Shown one piece after another: positions 34,377-43,489 of a stretch of 64,000 bases of DNA. Origin of the DNA: Thalassococcus arenae (GTDB taxonomy: Bacteria; Pseudomonadota; Alphaproteobacteria; Rhodobacterales; Rhodobacteraceae); NCBI RefSeq assembly GCF_019104745.1, contig NZ_JAHRWL010000001.1:1345001-1409000 (forward strand). The letters run 5' to 3'. Both the position numbers and the translations under genes were made by a program. Under the pieces are notes generated by a model. That model did no database searches and was not told the DNA's origin. It was given only the letters and a program-made list of their open reading frames with translations. The first letter of the stretch is position 1; each line of letters begins with the position of its first letter.

Positions 34377-36077
34377 CTATAGCAGGATGGTCACGATATT
34401 CGGCCAGATCAGCAGAACCGACAAGGCGATGATCTGGATGCCGATGAAGGGCAGGAAGCCCTTGAAGATGTCGGTCAGCGAGATGTGCGGCGGCGCCACG
34501 GATTTCAGATAGAAGGCGGCGGGCCCGAACGGCGGCGACAGGAAACTGACCTGCATGTTCATACAGAACACCACGCCGAACCAGATCGCCACGTGGCGGG
34601 GGTTGAGCTCGCCCAGCAGGCCGATTTCCTCGATCGGCAGGCGCTGCACGATGGGCAGGAAGACCGGGATGATCAGCAGAACGATGCCGACCCAGTCCAT
34701 GAAGGCGCCCATGAACAGCAGGATCAGCATCATCATCAGGATGACCAGCATGGTCGGCAATTCCGACCCGACGATGAAATCCGCGACATAGGTCGGCCCG
34801 CCCGCGATCGTGTAGGCGCCCGCCAGGGTGGCGGCACCGATGGTCACCCAGATGATCGTGCCGGTGGATTTCAGCGTGCGCATCAGGCTGTCCCACAGCA
34901 GATCCCACGATGCCTCGCCGCGGAAGATCGCGATGATCAGCACCGCCAGCGCGCCCATGCCGGCGGCTTCGGTGATGCCGGTGATGCCACCATAGATCGA
35001 CCCCATGACGACGCCGATGACGACGATGGGCGGCACCAGCCCCTTGCCCATGTTCCAGCCCTGTGCAGTGCGATCACGGCCGAAGACGAAAAAGATCAGC
35101 GCCAGCATCAGCACCACGGTGCCACCGAACCACGGCAGGTAATCGGCGGTGCCGTAGACATAGGATGCGCCGGTATTGGCGGCGTTCTGGCCGGAGAACT
35201 CGAAGAACGCCGCACGCAGGAACAGCGCGACCGAAAAGCCCGCGACCAGAACGGCGACGAAACCGCCGAACAGCATCAGCTTTTCCAAGCCGCGCGGCTG
35301 GGCTTCGAAATCGGCCAGCTCCGCTTCCAGCCGCTGACGCTTGGCGCTGTCGCCTTCGGGCAGGGCGGCCAGTTCGTTGTGCAGCCGTTCCTCGGCCAGC
35401 GGCGCGTGGTGCGGGTTCATCTGGGTGCGGATGATGATGTAGATGATGATGAAGCTGGCCAGCATGAAACCGGGGATGAAGGCGGCGGTGAACAGCGCCT
35501 TGATCGAGGTTTCGGTGATCAGCCCGTAGATGATCAGAACGATCGACGGCGGGATCATCGTGCCCAGCGACCCCGAGGCGCAGATCGTGCCGATGGCGAG
35601 GTTCTGGTTGTAGCCCAGCCGCAGCATCTGCGGCAGCGCGATCAGGCCCAGCAGCACCACCTCTCCGCCGATGATGCCCGACATCGCGGCCATGATGACC
35701 GCCATGATCGAGGTGACGATGGCGATGCCGCCGCGGGTGCGGTTCAGCCAGACGTTCAGCGACGAATACATGTCCTTGGCGATGCCCGAGCGTTCCAGCA
35801 GCGCCGCCATGAAGATGAACAGCGGAATGGATATCAGCACGTAGTCGGTCAGCAGCCCGTATATCTTCTGCGCCAGGATGTTCAGCGGGCCGCTGCCCGG
35901 CCTGCCGGTCAGGATGCCGTCGCCGAAGGTCCATGGCGCCCACAGCAGTTCGGGTTCGAACTTCATCACCAGCACGAGCACCGCCAGGATGGCCGAGGCC
36001 AGGCCCAGCGGCATGCCGATGGCCAGAAGCACGATCAGCCCCAGCATCAGGACAAGAGAGATGGTTCCGATATCCAT
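34377..36077 (-). CDS. dctM: TRAP transporter large membrane subunit
   Basis: 566 residues, about 130 longer than typical DctM. The extra length is a central insertion (roughly residues 205-330) with a charged stretch (EERLHNELAALPEGDSAKRQ) and two hydrophobic helices. The flanking core has GGIAIVTSIMAVIMAAMSGI and SIYGGITGITEAAGMGA, standard DctM segments. Works with DctQ as the sodium-driven transport module for the ligand delivered by DctP. Four bases separate it from dctQ. Confidence 0.92.
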   Translation of the reverse strand: MDIGTISLVLMLGLIVLLAIGMPLGLASAILAVLVLVMKFEPELLWAPWTFGDGILTGRPGSGPLNILAQKIYGLLTDYVLISIPLFIFMAALLERSGIAKDMYSSLNVWLNRTRGGIAIVTSIMAVIMAAMSGIIGGEVVLLGLIALPQMLRLGYNQNLAIGTICASGSLGTMIPPSIVLIIYGLITETSIKALFTAAFIPGFMLASFIIIYIIIRTQMNPHHAPLAEERLHNELAALPEGDSAKRQRLEAELADFEAQPRGLEKLMLFGGFVAVLVAGFSVALFLRAAFFEFSGQNAANTGASYVYGTADYLPWFGGTVVLMLALIFFVFGRDRTAQGWNMGKGLVPPIVVIGVVMGSIYGGITGITEAAGMGALAVLIIAIFRGEASWDLLWDSLMRTLKSTGTIIWVTIGAATLAGAYTIAGGPTYVADFIVGSELPTMLVILMMMLILLFMGAFMDWVGIVLLIIPVFLPIVQRLPIEEIGLLGELNPRHVAIWFGVVFCMNMQVSFLSPPFGPAAFYLKSVAPPHISLTDIFKGFLPFIGIQIIALSVLLIWPNIVTILL

Positions 36078-36081
36078 GTGC

Positions 36082-36978
36082 TCAGTCCTTCGAATGCTGG
36101 TGGGCGCCGCGGGTGACGTCCAGGTCGCCGATGCCTTCGGCGCCGACGGCGGCCCGGATGCGGGCGATTTCCTCTTCGTCGATATCGTCGGCGGCGGTGT
36201 GGATTTCCGGTTCCTTGTTCCAGTCGGAAATCAGGTTGATGATCGCCTGAACGGCGACCAGAGACACGACCAGCAGCACCATCGGCTTGATCGTCGCCGG
36301 GATCGGCGGGTCAAAGGCGGTGCCGAAGGTTTCCCAGCGGTAGAACTTGTCGAATGCCTCGCCATAGCCGCCATAGACCAGGAAGAAGGCGAACATCACG
36401 ATCAGCAGCGTCGATATCGTGTCGAATGTGCGCTGCAGCCAACGCGGGCAGGCGTCGTACAGCAGGAAAATGCGGATATGGCTGCGCTGCTGCATCGCGT
36501 AGAGGCCCGCGGTGAGAAAGATGAAACCCGCGAGCCAAAGCGACAACTCGTTCGCCCACAGCGTGGCGGCGGACATCACGTAGCGCACGAAGACCTCGTA
36601 GAGCATCACGCAGCACAGCAGCACGATCAGCATCATCGTCACCCGGCCAAGGAACACCGCCAGCTTGTCGGCGGCGCGCCAGGATTCGTATTCCATCGGC
36701 GCGCGGCGCACCGTGGCGATGCCGACCACCGCGAAGACCGGCACGCCGATCAGCGCCAGCCAGTCGACCGCGTCGGCGAAACCGCCGAACAGCCCGCCCA
36801 TGTTGGGCGTCACGTCGTTGCGCTTGAACAGCGCCGACAGCTTGTCGAACTGCGAGGGGTCTTCGGGCGGCGTCCAGTCCAGTGTGAAGGCCGGCAGATG
36901 CCAGGTCAGCCATCCCGCGCACAGGATGAAGCCCAGCGGCACCAGCCATTCGATCAGCGATCCGGATTTCTCGTGCAT
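36082..36978 (-). CDS. dctQ: TRAP transporter small membrane subunit
   Basis: 298 residues, well above the usual 160-200 of DctQ. Four hydrophobic helices of the DctQ core lie in about residues 100-245, including LLCCVMLYEVFVRYV and WANELSLWLAGFIFL. An N-terminal hydrophobic segment plus a soluble stretch (about 35-75) and an acidic tail with EEEIARIRAAVGAEG are additional. Together with the enlarged DctM this marks a distinctive TRAP subfamily. A terminator separates it from dctP upstream. Confidence 0.88.
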   Translation of the reverse strand: MHEKSGSLIEWLVPLGFILCAGWLTWHLPAFTLDWTPPEDPSQFDKLSALFKRNDVTPNMGGLFGGFADAVDWLALIGVPVFAVVGIATVRRAPMEYESWRAADKLAVFLGRVTMMLIVLLCCVMLYEVFVRYVMSAATLWANELSLWLAGFIFLTAGLYAMQQRSHIRIFLLYDACPRWLQRTFDTISTLLIVMFAFFLVYGGYGEAFDKFYRWETFGTAFDPPIPATIKPMVLLVVSLVAVQAIINLISDWNKEPEIHTAADDIDEEEIARIRAAVGAEGIGDLDVTRGAHQHSKD

Positions 36979-37005
36979 CGACCCGCTCCCCCCAAGTCAA
37001 AGCGC

Positions 37006-37036
37006 AAAAAAGGCCCCGGATTCGCCCGGGGCCTTT
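37006..37036 (-). terminator. Intra-operon terminator between dctP and dctQ
   Basis: On the minus strand an 11-bp stem (37036-37026 with 37019-37009), loop of six, ends in a T run corresponding to A37006-A37011. It lies 14 bp after the dctP stop and before dctQ. Partial read-through would give more binding protein than membrane subunits, as is common for transport operons. Confidence 0.85.
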
Positions 37037-37049
37037 CGGTGTCTTCGGT

Positions 37050-38066
37050 TTACTGGGACACGAGGCCCAGTTGCGCCAGATAGGCCATGTGGCTGTCGAC
37101 CAGCGCCTTGGCTTCGGGCGTGTCGGCAAACTCGGGCCAGGTGGCCTGGGCCGCGGCACGGAACTTGGCCAGTTCCTCGGGCGCCCACTGCGACAGGGTC
37201 ACGCCATCGGCGCGCAGCTTGGCCGCCGCTTCGGCATTGGCCTTTTCGAAGGTCAGCGCGGTGCGCAGCGCCAGTGCCTCCATCGCCACCTTCATGATCC
37301 TCTGGTGATGCGCCGGCATCGCGTCAAAGACCGCCTTGTTGCAGGCCAGGTGATCGGACGGCATCGAATGGAAGCCGGGGAAGTTGGCGTATTTGACGAT
37401 GTCATAGAGACCCAGGCCCACGTTGTTGGCCAGGCCGGACGCGTCGGCGCCGTCGATGATGCCGGTTTCCAGCGCGGTGAAGATTTCGGTGAAATCCATC
37501 ACGATCGGCTTGGCGCCCAGCTTTTCGAAGATCTTGGTTTCCATGCCCGGGGGCGAGCGGAATTTCCAGTCCTTGAAGTCCTCGACCTTGGCGATCGGCT
37601 TGGACGAGGCAAAGCTTTCCTGCCCGTAGACCCACCAGCCGATCAGCTCCATGCCGTACTTGTTGTAAAGCGGCGCCGCGGCTTCGAGACCGCCGCCGTA
37701 ATACAGCCAGCTCAGCTGCTGATACGGCGTGTCATAGCCGCCCATGATGTCGCCGACGAACTGGAACGCGCTGTTCTTGCCGGTCTGGTATCCGCCGCCC
37801 GTCATGTCGCAATCGAGGATGCCGGTGGCCGCGGCGTCGAAGGTTTCGACCGATTTCACGACCGACGAGCTGTAGAACATCTCGACTTCGATTTCGCCAT
37901 TCGACATCGTCTGGATGTCTTCGATGTACTGAGCGGCCAGTTTGCCCGACACGGTTTCCGGGGCATAGTGCGTCTGGATGCGCAGCTTGGTGGTTTCCGC
38001 GCTTGCGGTCAGTGCCGTCGACGCAACCAGAGCGGCCGCGGCTGCGGCCTTCACGATCGTTTTCAT
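37050..38066 (-). CDS. dctP: TRAP transporter substrate-binding protein
   Basis: 338 residues. The signal peptide MKTIVKAAAAAALVASTALT ends in ASA, giving a periplasmic receptor. DctP-fold landmarks are TKLRIQTHYAPETVSGKLA and FKDWKFRSPPGMETKIFEKLG with the Arg expected to bind a ligand carboxylate; the W-R-SPPG pattern occurs in DctP proteins for organic and sugar acids. First gene of the minus-strand block, divergent from a GntR regulator across an AT-rich 189-bp gap. Confidence 0.93.
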   Translation of the reverse strand: MKTIVKAAAAAALVASTALTASAETTKLRIQTHYAPETVSGKLAAQYIEDIQTMSNGEIEVEMFYSSSVVKSVETFDAAATGILDCDMTGGGYQTGKNSAFQFVGDIMGGYDTPYQQLSWLYYGGGLEAAAPLYNKYGMELIGWWVYGQESFASSKPIAKVEDFKDWKFRSPPGMETKIFEKLGAKPIVMDFTEIFTALETGIIDGADASGLANNVGLGLYDIVKYANFPGFHSMPSDHLACNKAVFDAMPAHHQRIMKVAMEALALRTALTFEKANAEAAAKLRADGVTLSQWAPEELAKFRAAAQATWPEFADTPEAKALVDSHMAYLAQLGLVSQ

Positions 38067-38177
38067 GTGGTCCTCCCTATGGATGCATCTTCGATGCGGA
38101 GTTGTCCGTCCTTTGAAGATGCCGTGGCGGAACCCTAGCAACGGGGTCCAGACCTGCCAACAAAAAAGAGAAATTAT

Positions 38178-38188
38178 CGAAAATTTCG
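38178..38188. promoter_or_regulatory. Candidate operator in the dctP-gntR intergenic region
   Basis: CGAAA-A-TTTCG, a palindrome with one central base, inside the most AT-rich stretch of the neighbourhood (38162-38205). A second imperfect repeat (TATCGAAAAT ... ATTTTGATA) overlaps it. A GntR repressor of the next gene would be expected to bind such a site and control both divergent promoters. Inference from position and symmetry. Confidence 0.35.
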
Positions 38189-38255
38189 AGATTTTGATAG
38201 GATTTCGAAGTTTCCGGCGCTAGCGTGCCCGGTATCAGGTCGGCAGAGGGGCCAC

Positions 38256-38915
38256 ATGGCGGGTGCAGTCGATATATTCGAAACGCTGCGACATCGGCTG
38301 ATGACGAACGTTTACGATCACGGGGCAAAGGTGCGCGCAGAGGCGCTGAAACAGGAATTCGGCTGTTCCGCCAGCACCGTGCGCGAGGCCCTGTTCCGCC
38401 TGTCGACGCTGGGGCTGGTGACGTTCCAGGAACAACGCGGGTTCCGGGTTCCGCGTCGCTCGGACGCGCTGCTTCGGGAACTGACGCATCTTCGCGTGCT
38501 GCTCGAGGCCGAGGGCGCGGCGTTGTCGATTCGCCACGGCGGCGTTGCCTGGGAGGCGCAGCTTTCGGCCGCGCATCATCAACTCAGCCATCTCGAGACG
38601 CGCATGCAGGGCGCCGACGACAAGTCGCCTTTCGTCGACCTGTGGTTCGCCGCCGAACAGCATTTCCATCAGACCCTGATCGCGTCTTGCGGGTCGGACG
38701 TGCTGAAGGAAACCCACTACCGGGTCTACTGCCGGTTCCGGCAGCAATTGATGGTCGAGGACCTGGGGTTCGATTTCATTTCGATGAACATCCAGCATCA
38801 CCAGGAAATCCTGAACGCGGCGCTGTCGGGGAACGAAGCCCTGACCCGCCAGAAGATCCACGATCACCTGGCGCGGCACTTGCGCCACGACGCGCCCGAA
38901 CCGGTGGCCGGCTAG
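38256..38915 (+). CDS. GntR-family regulator with FCD-type ligand domain
   Basis: 219 residues. The winged helix (about 10-70) has VRAEALKQEFGCSASTVREALFRLSTLGLV, the standard GntR recognition helix. The C-terminal helical domain has metal-site-like histidines (AAEQHFHQTLIASCGS, NIQHHQEILNAALSGN, HLARHL), fitting the FCD group that senses organic acids. It is divergent from the TRAP/oxygenase block and probably controls it. A small hairpin (GCTAGC-CCGT-GCTAGC, 38911-38926) spans its stop and that of the convergent dehydrogenase gene. Confidence 0.9.
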   Translation: MAGAVDIFETLRHRLMTNVYDHGAKVRAEALKQEFGCSASTVREALFRLSTLGLVTFQEQRGFRVPRRSDALLRELTHLRVLLEAEGAALSIRHGGVAWEAQLSAAHHQLSHLETRMQGADDKSPFVDLWFAAEQHFHQTLIASCGSDVLKETHYRVYCRFRQQLMVEDLGFDFISMNIQHHQEILNAALSGNEALTRQKIHDHLARHLRHDAPEPVAG

Positions 38916-38921
38916 CCCGTG

Positions 38922-39890
38922 CTAGCGAACCGGCCCGTCATCGGCCAGGTAAATCTCGATGATGTCCTTGAAATCGCTTTCGGCCTCGAAGCCGAGCGCG
39001 CGGGCGCGCACCGGGTCGAAATCGCGGGGCCAGCCGGCGACGATTCGCTGGATCGTCTCGTCCGGTTCGTGGCGGATCAGCTTGACCACATCATTGCCGG
39101 CCACATCGCGCAGCGCTTCGATCTGTTCGGCGACGGTGCAGCTGAGGCCCGGCAGGTTGAGCGCACGGCGCCCTTCGAGCCGGGCGGTGTCCAGCGTCGC
39201 GGCATGGGTCAGAAAGCGCGCGGCGGAACGCGGCGAGGCGTGCCAATGGCGCACGGTGTCGGCCACCGGCAGGACCGCCGGCTGGCCGTTCAACGGTTCG
39301 CGGATGATGCCCGAGAAAAAGGACGACGCCGCCTTGTTCGGCTTGCCCGGGCGCACGCAGATCGTCGGCAGGCGCAGCGCCATGCCATCGATGAATCCCT
39401 TGCGGCTGAAATCCTGGATCAGCAATTCGCAGGCGGCCTTTTGCGCGCCATAGCTGGTCTGCGGCGATTGCAGGAAATCGTCGGTGATCCTGTCGGGATA
39501 GGGCCCGCCAAAGACGGCGATGGACGAGGTGAAGACCAGCCGCGGCACATAGGCGCCGCCGGTCGCACGGTGCTGCGCGCGCAGCGCCTCGAGAAAGGCC
39601 CAGAGCGGGGTCAGGTTGGTTTGCCAGCCCTTGTCGAAATCGGCCTCGGCCTCGCCCGAGACCACCGAGGCGAGGAAGTAGATCAGGTCAAAGCGCTCGG
39701 CGGCCAGCGCGGCGCCTTCGGCCAGCACCGACAGATCGCCGCTGCGCTTGTCCGCAACCGCTGCGCCATCCGGCGGAAAGCCCAGGTCATGTAGGGTGAT
39801 CGCATCGGCAGGGGTTCCGGTGTCGAGCAGGCGGCGCGCCAGTTTCTGGCCGACCATGCCGCCGCCGCCGAGAATCAGAATGCGGGTCAT
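38922..39890 (-). CDS. denD: NAD-dependent epimerase/dehydratase-family protein, D-erythronate-dehydrogenase-like
   Basis: 322 residues. Extended-SDR Rossmann motif LILGGGGMVGQKLARRLL, a serine near the active site in VFTSSIAVFGG and the YxxxK pair in TSYGAQKAA. The overall pattern (SSIAVFG, RPGKPNKAASSFFSGIIREPL, PVADTVRHWHASP) matches the DenD group, which oxidises D-erythronate at C2 in tetronate catabolism. The usual DUF1537 kinase, aldolase and isomerase partners are not in the window, so the substrate may differ. One-base overlap with the next minus-strand gene. Confidence 0.78.
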   Translation of the reverse strand: MTRILILGGGGMVGQKLARRLLDTGTPADAITLHDLGFPPDGAAVADKRSGDLSVLAEGAALAAERFDLIYFLASVVSGEAEADFDKGWQTNLTPLWAFLEALRAQHRATGGAYVPRLVFTSSIAVFGGPYPDRITDDFLQSPQTSYGAQKAACELLIQDFSRKGFIDGMALRLPTICVRPGKPNKAASSFFSGIIREPLNGQPAVLPVADTVRHWHASPRSAARFLTHAATLDTARLEGRRALNLPGLSCTVAEQIEALRDVAGNDVVKLIRHEPDETIQRIVAGWPRDFDPVRARALGFEAESDFKDIIEIYLADDGPVR

Positions 39891-40756
39891 CAGATCAGTC
39901 CGTTGCGCTGCTTGAGTTCGAGATAAAGGCCGGAATGGTCGCGGTCGCCGCCATCCATTTCGGTCATAAAGGTGACGAAACGGTCGCGCACCGATTGCGT
40001 CATCGGCAGGGTCAGGTTCAGGCTGGCGGCTTCGGCCAGAACGTTGTCCAGATCCTTGATCTGGAACTTGGTCAGCCCGCCCGGTTCGAAATTGCCGGTG
40101 GTCATGCGTTCGCCGTGCTGTTGCAGGATCACGCTGTCGGCGAACCCGCCCTTCAGCGCGTTGCGCAACGCCGCCGGATCGGCGCCGCCCTGCACCGCCA
40201 GCAGCATCGCCTCGGCCACGGCGCCGATGGTCACGGCGACGATGGTCTGATTGGCCAGCTTGGACAGCTGACCGGTTCCGGTGGGGCCGACATGCACGGG
40301 CCGGCCCATCGCCTTGAGAACCGGCTCGGCCCGGGCAAAGGCCGTCGCTTCGCCTCCCGCCATGATCGCCAGCGTCGCGGCCTCGGCGCCCTTGGTGCCG
40401 CCGGATACCGGCGCGTCGAGATGGTCGATGCCGCGTTCTGCCAGGGCGGCGGCCTGCGCGCGGGCCTCTTCGGGTTTGGTGGACGACATGTCGATCCACA
40501 GCGCGCCGGGCCGCATCGCGCCGGCAACCGCGCGCTGGAGGGCCAGAACCGTCGGCCCGTCGCTGAGCATGGAAATGACGATTTCGGCGTCCTTGACCGC
40601 GTCGCCCGCCGCGTCGGCGATGCGCGCACCGTCCGCGGCAAGCGGTTCGGCCTTGGTCCGGGTGCGGTTCCAGACCGTCAGTTCGTGACCGGCCTTCAGC
40701 AGATTGCGCGACATCGGCAGGCCCATCAGGCCCGTTCCCAGCAATGCGAGTTTCAT
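39890..40756 (-). CDS. 3-hydroxyisobutyrate-dehydrogenase-family oxidoreductase
   Basis: 288 residues. GLMGLPMSRNLLKAG gives the Rossmann/HIBADH start, the substrate loop is DAPVSGGTKGAEAATLAIMAGG and the catalytic Lys is in GQLSKLANQTIVA. In tetronate pathways an L-threonate dehydrogenase of this family accompanies DenD, but 2-hydroxy-3-oxopropionate reductase is also possible. ATG at 40756 follows a GGGAGGGACGC site. It is transcribed first in the two-gene minus-strand unit and is divergent from the SDR gene at 40854. Confidence 0.85.
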   Translation of the reverse strand: MKLALLGTGLMGLPMSRNLLKAGHELTVWNRTRTKAEPLAADGARIADAAGDAVKDAEIVISMLSDGPTVLALQRAVAGAMRPGALWIDMSSTKPEEARAQAAALAERGIDHLDAPVSGGTKGAEAATLAIMAGGEATAFARAEPVLKAMGRPVHVGPTGTGQLSKLANQTIVAVTIGAVAEAMLLAVQGGADPAALRNALKGGFADSVILQQHGERMTTGNFEPGGLTKFQIKDLDNVLAEAASLNLTLPMTQSVRDRFVTFMTEMDGGDRDHSGLYLELKQRNGLI

Positions 40757-40853
40757 GCGTCCCTCCCCTCGCGCGCTCTGGCCAAGCCCGGCGCGCTGTC
40801 CTACGCTAACAAAAAAACACGCCGCCGAAAGGGGCAATCCGGGAGGGATGGAC

Positions 40854-41594
40854 ATGGGTCGACTGGACGGCAAGCGCGCGCTGGTCACGGCGGCGGGCCA
40901 GGGGATCGGGCGCGCCAGCGTGCTGGCCATGGCGGCCGAAGGCGCGCAGGTCTTCGCCACCGACATCAACGAGGCCGCGCTGGCGGGCCTGGGAGACGGG
41001 ATCGAAGCCTTCGTGCTGGATGTCCGCGATCCCGACAGCGTGGCGCAGGGCATGGCGCGGGCGCGGCCGGACGTGTTGTTCAACTGCGCGGGCTTCGTGC
41101 ATCACGGCTCGGTCCTGGAAGCACAGGACGAGGAATGGGATTTCGCCCTGGACCTGAACGTCCGGTCGATGTTCCGTACCATGCGGGCGGCGCTGCCGGG
41201 GATGCTGGAACGCGGGGGCGGGTCGATCATCAACATGTCGTCGGCCTGTTCGTCGGTGATCGGCGCGCCCAACCGGTTCATCTATGGCACCACCAAGGCG
41301 GCGGTGATCGGGATGACGAAATCGGTGGCGGTGGATTTCATCACCAGGGGCATCCGCTGCAACTGCATCTGCCCCGGCACGGTGGAAAGCCCGTCCTGGC
41401 ATGACCGGGTCAAGTCGCTGGGCGAACAGGTGGGCAGCTACGAAGAGGCGCTGCGCCAGTTCGTGTCGCGCCAGCCGATGGGCCGGGTTGCCAAGGCCGA
41501 GGAGATCGCGGCATTGGTGGTCTACCTGGCCAGCGACGAGTCGGCCTTTACCACCGGGCAGCCCTTCGTGATCGACGGCGGGTGGTCTGGCTGA
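40854..41594 (+). CDS. SDR dehydrogenase, 2-keto-3-deoxy-sugar-acid dehydrogenase-like
   Basis: 246 residues. Classical [14 protein letters not shown] cofactor loop, NCAGFVHHG, catalytic Ser in NMSSACSSV and YGTTKAAV with Tyr and Lys. The [10 protein letters not shown] and [25 protein letters not shown] blocks resemble the group containing human DHRS6 and bacterial 2-keto-3-deoxy-L-fuconate/L-rhamnonate 4-dehydrogenases. Its FAH-type neighbour fits the next step of that route. Of two ATGs, 40854 is preferred over 40848 because GGGAGG then has a 7-base spacing. Confidence 0.85.
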   Translation: MGRLDGKRALVTAAGQGIGRASVLAMAAEGAQVFATDINEAALAGLGDGIEAFVLDVRDPDSVAQGMARARPDVLFNCAGFVHHGSVLEAQDEEWDFALDLNVRSMFRTMRAALPGMLERGGGSIINMSSACSSVIGAPNRFIYGTTKAAVIGMTKSVAVDFITRGIRCNCICPGTVESPSWHDRVKSLGEQVGSYEEALRQFVSRQPMGRVAKAEEIAALVVYLASDESAFTTGQPFVIDGGWSG

Positions 41595-41664
41595 GCGCGC
41601 GGTTTGCGTATTTTTCAAAGAGAAGAAGCAGCAGGGCGGTCTGCTGCATATCCCGGGACGAGAG

Positions 41665-43464
41665 ATGGCCAAGAAAATCGGAATCGAGGACCTGCGGTCG
41701 CGCAAGTGGTTCATGAACCCGGACAATCCGGAGATGACGGCGCTGTATCTGGAGCGCTACCTGAATTACGGGCTGACGCGCGAAGAACTGCAAGGCGGCA
41801 AGCCGATCATCGCGATCGCGCAGACCGGCAGCGATCTTTCGCCCTGCAACCGGCATCACCTGGAATTGTCCAAGCGGCTGCGCGACGGCATCATCGCCGC
41901 GGGCGGCACCTGCATCGAGGTGCCGGTGCATCCGATCCAGGAAACCGGAAAGCGTCCCACCGCGATGCTGGACCGCAACCTGGCCTATCTGTCGCTGGTC
42001 GAGACGCTGTTCGGCTATCCGCTGGACGGCGTGGTTCTGAATATCGGCTGTGACAAGACCACGCCGGCGCTGCTGATGGCGGCGGCGACGGTGAACATCC
42101 CGGCCATCGCCTTTTCGGTGGGGCCGATGCTGAACGGCTGGTTCCGCGGTGAGCGTACCGGCAGCGGCACCATCGTCTGGAAGGCACGCGAGATGATGGC
42201 GGCGGGCGAGATCGACGCCGACGGCTTCATGGAGCTGGTGGCGTCTTCGGCGCCGTCGGTGGGCTATTGCAACACGATGGGCACGGCAACGACGATGAAT
42301 TCGCTGGCCGAGGCGTTGGGCATGCAATTGCCCGGTTCGGCGGCGATCCCCGCGCCCTATCGAGAACGCGGTCAGATGGCCTATGAGACCGGGCGGCGGA
42401 TCGTCGAGATGGTGTGGGAGGACCTGCGGCCGTCCGACATCATGACGCGCGAAGCCTTCGAGAATGCCATCGTCATCAACTCGGCCATCGGGGGGTCGAC
42501 CAACGCGCCCATTCACCTCAACGGCATCGCCCGTCACCTGGGTGTGCCGCTCGACAACAACGACTGGCAGCGGATCGGCCATCACGTGCCGCTGCTGGTC
42601 AACCTGCAGCCCGCGGGCGAATACCTGGGCGAGGATTACCAGCATGCCGGCGGGGTTCCCGCCGTGGTGGGCGAGCTGATGGCCGGCGGGCTGCTGCCGC
42701 ATCCGCAGGCGCTGACCGCCAATGGCCGCACGATGGGCGAGAATTGCGGTTCGCGGCGGTCCGAGGACACACGCGTCATCAAGCCGGTCAGCGAGCCGCT
42801 GAAGGAGCATGCCGGTTTCATCAACCTGACCGGCAACCTGTTCGACAGCGCGATCATGAAGACCAGCGTCATCAGCGCAGATTTCCGCAAGCGCTATCTG
42901 TCAAACCCTGACGATCCCAACGCGTTCGAAGGGCGTGCGGTGGTGTTCGACGGGCCCGAGGATTTCCATCACCGCATCGACGACCCGTCCGAGGGTATCG
43001 ACGAGAATTGCATCCTGTTCATGCGCGGCGCGGGGCCCAAGGGATATCCGGGCGGCGCCGAGGTGGTGAACATGCGCGCGCCGTCCTACCTGCTGAAGAA
43101 GGGTGTCGAGGCGTTGCCCTGCGTGGGCGACGGGCGGCAATCGGGCACGTCGGGCAGCCCGTCGATCCTGAATGCCTCGCCCGAGGCGGCATCCGGCGGC
43201 GGGCTGGCGCTGCTGCGCAACGGCGACCGGGTGCGGATCGATCTGAACAAATGCACCGCCGACATGCTGGTCAGCGTCGAAGAACTGGCCGACCGGGCGC
43301 GGGCACTGGAAGCCGCCGGCGGCTATCCGGTGCCCGAGAGCCAGTCGCCCTGGCAAGAGATCTTCCGCGATCGGGTCGGCCGGTTCGACGAGGGGATGAC
43401 CTTGCGCGGGGCCGACGACTACAAGGACATCTCGCGCAGGCATCTGCCGCGCGACAATCATTGA
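41665..43464 (+). CDS. IlvD/Edd-family sugar-acid dehydratase, D-xylonate-dehydratase-like
   Basis: 599 residues. Iron-sulfur ligands are C61 (SPCNRHH), C129 (GCDKTTP) and C202 (GYCNTMGTA). Long stretches such as [13 protein letters not shown] and [20 protein letters not shown] closely match Caulobacter D-xylonate dehydratase, and length agrees (about 595). The reaction is dehydration of an aldonic acid to a 2-keto-3-deoxy acid. Substrate could be xylonate, arabinonate or a hexonate. The SDR gene lies 70 bp upstream and the FAH hydrolase 42 bp downstream. Confidence 0.9.
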   Translation: MAKKIGIEDLRSRKWFMNPDNPEMTALYLERYLNYGLTREELQGGKPIIAIAQTGSDLSPCNRHHLELSKRLRDGIIAAGGTCIEVPVHPIQETGKRPTAMLDRNLAYLSLVETLFGYPLDGVVLNIGCDKTTPALLMAAATVNIPAIAFSVGPMLNGWFRGERTGSGTIVWKAREMMAAGEIDADGFMELVASSAPSVGYCNTMGTATTMNSLAEALGMQLPGSAAIPAPYRERGQMAYETGRRIVEMVWEDLRPSDIMTREAFENAIVINSAIGGSTNAPIHLNGIARHLGVPLDNNDWQRIGHHVPLLVNLQPAGEYLGEDYQHAGGVPAVVGELMAGGLLPHPQALTANGRTMGENCGSRRSEDTRVIKPVSEPLKEHAGFINLTGNLFDSAIMKTSVISADFRKRYLSNPDDPNAFEGRAVVFDGPEDFHHRIDDPSEGIDENCILFMRGAGPKGYPGGAEVVNMRAPSYLLKKGVEALPCVGDGRQSGTSGSPSILNASPEAASGGGLALLRNGDRVRIDLNKCTADMLVSVEELADRARALEAAGGYPVPESQSPWQEIFRDRVGRFDEGMTLRGADDYKDISRRHLPRDNH

Positions 43465-43471
43465 AGACAGC

Positions 43472-43489
43472 GGCGGGGTGAACCCCGCC
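43472..43489. repeat. Hairpin repeat GGCGGGG-TGAA-CCCCGCC
   Basis: A perfect 7-bp stem with a 4-base loop, followed by CTACGG, between the dehydratase and FAH genes. I recall the sequence GGCGGGGTGAACCCCGCCCTAC as a frequently repeated intergenic hairpin in Rhodobacteraceae. No T run follows, so it is more likely an mRNA-stabilising or repeat element than a terminator. Confidence 0.55.

Noticed and set aside
34485-36116. Long open frame (543 codons) on the plus strand opposite dctM, and similar ones opposite the permease, ABC and HIBADH genes
   Set aside because: They are rich in Arg/His/Asp/Gln, have no recognisable domain and mirror codon bias of the true gene on the other strand; typical GC-rich shadows.
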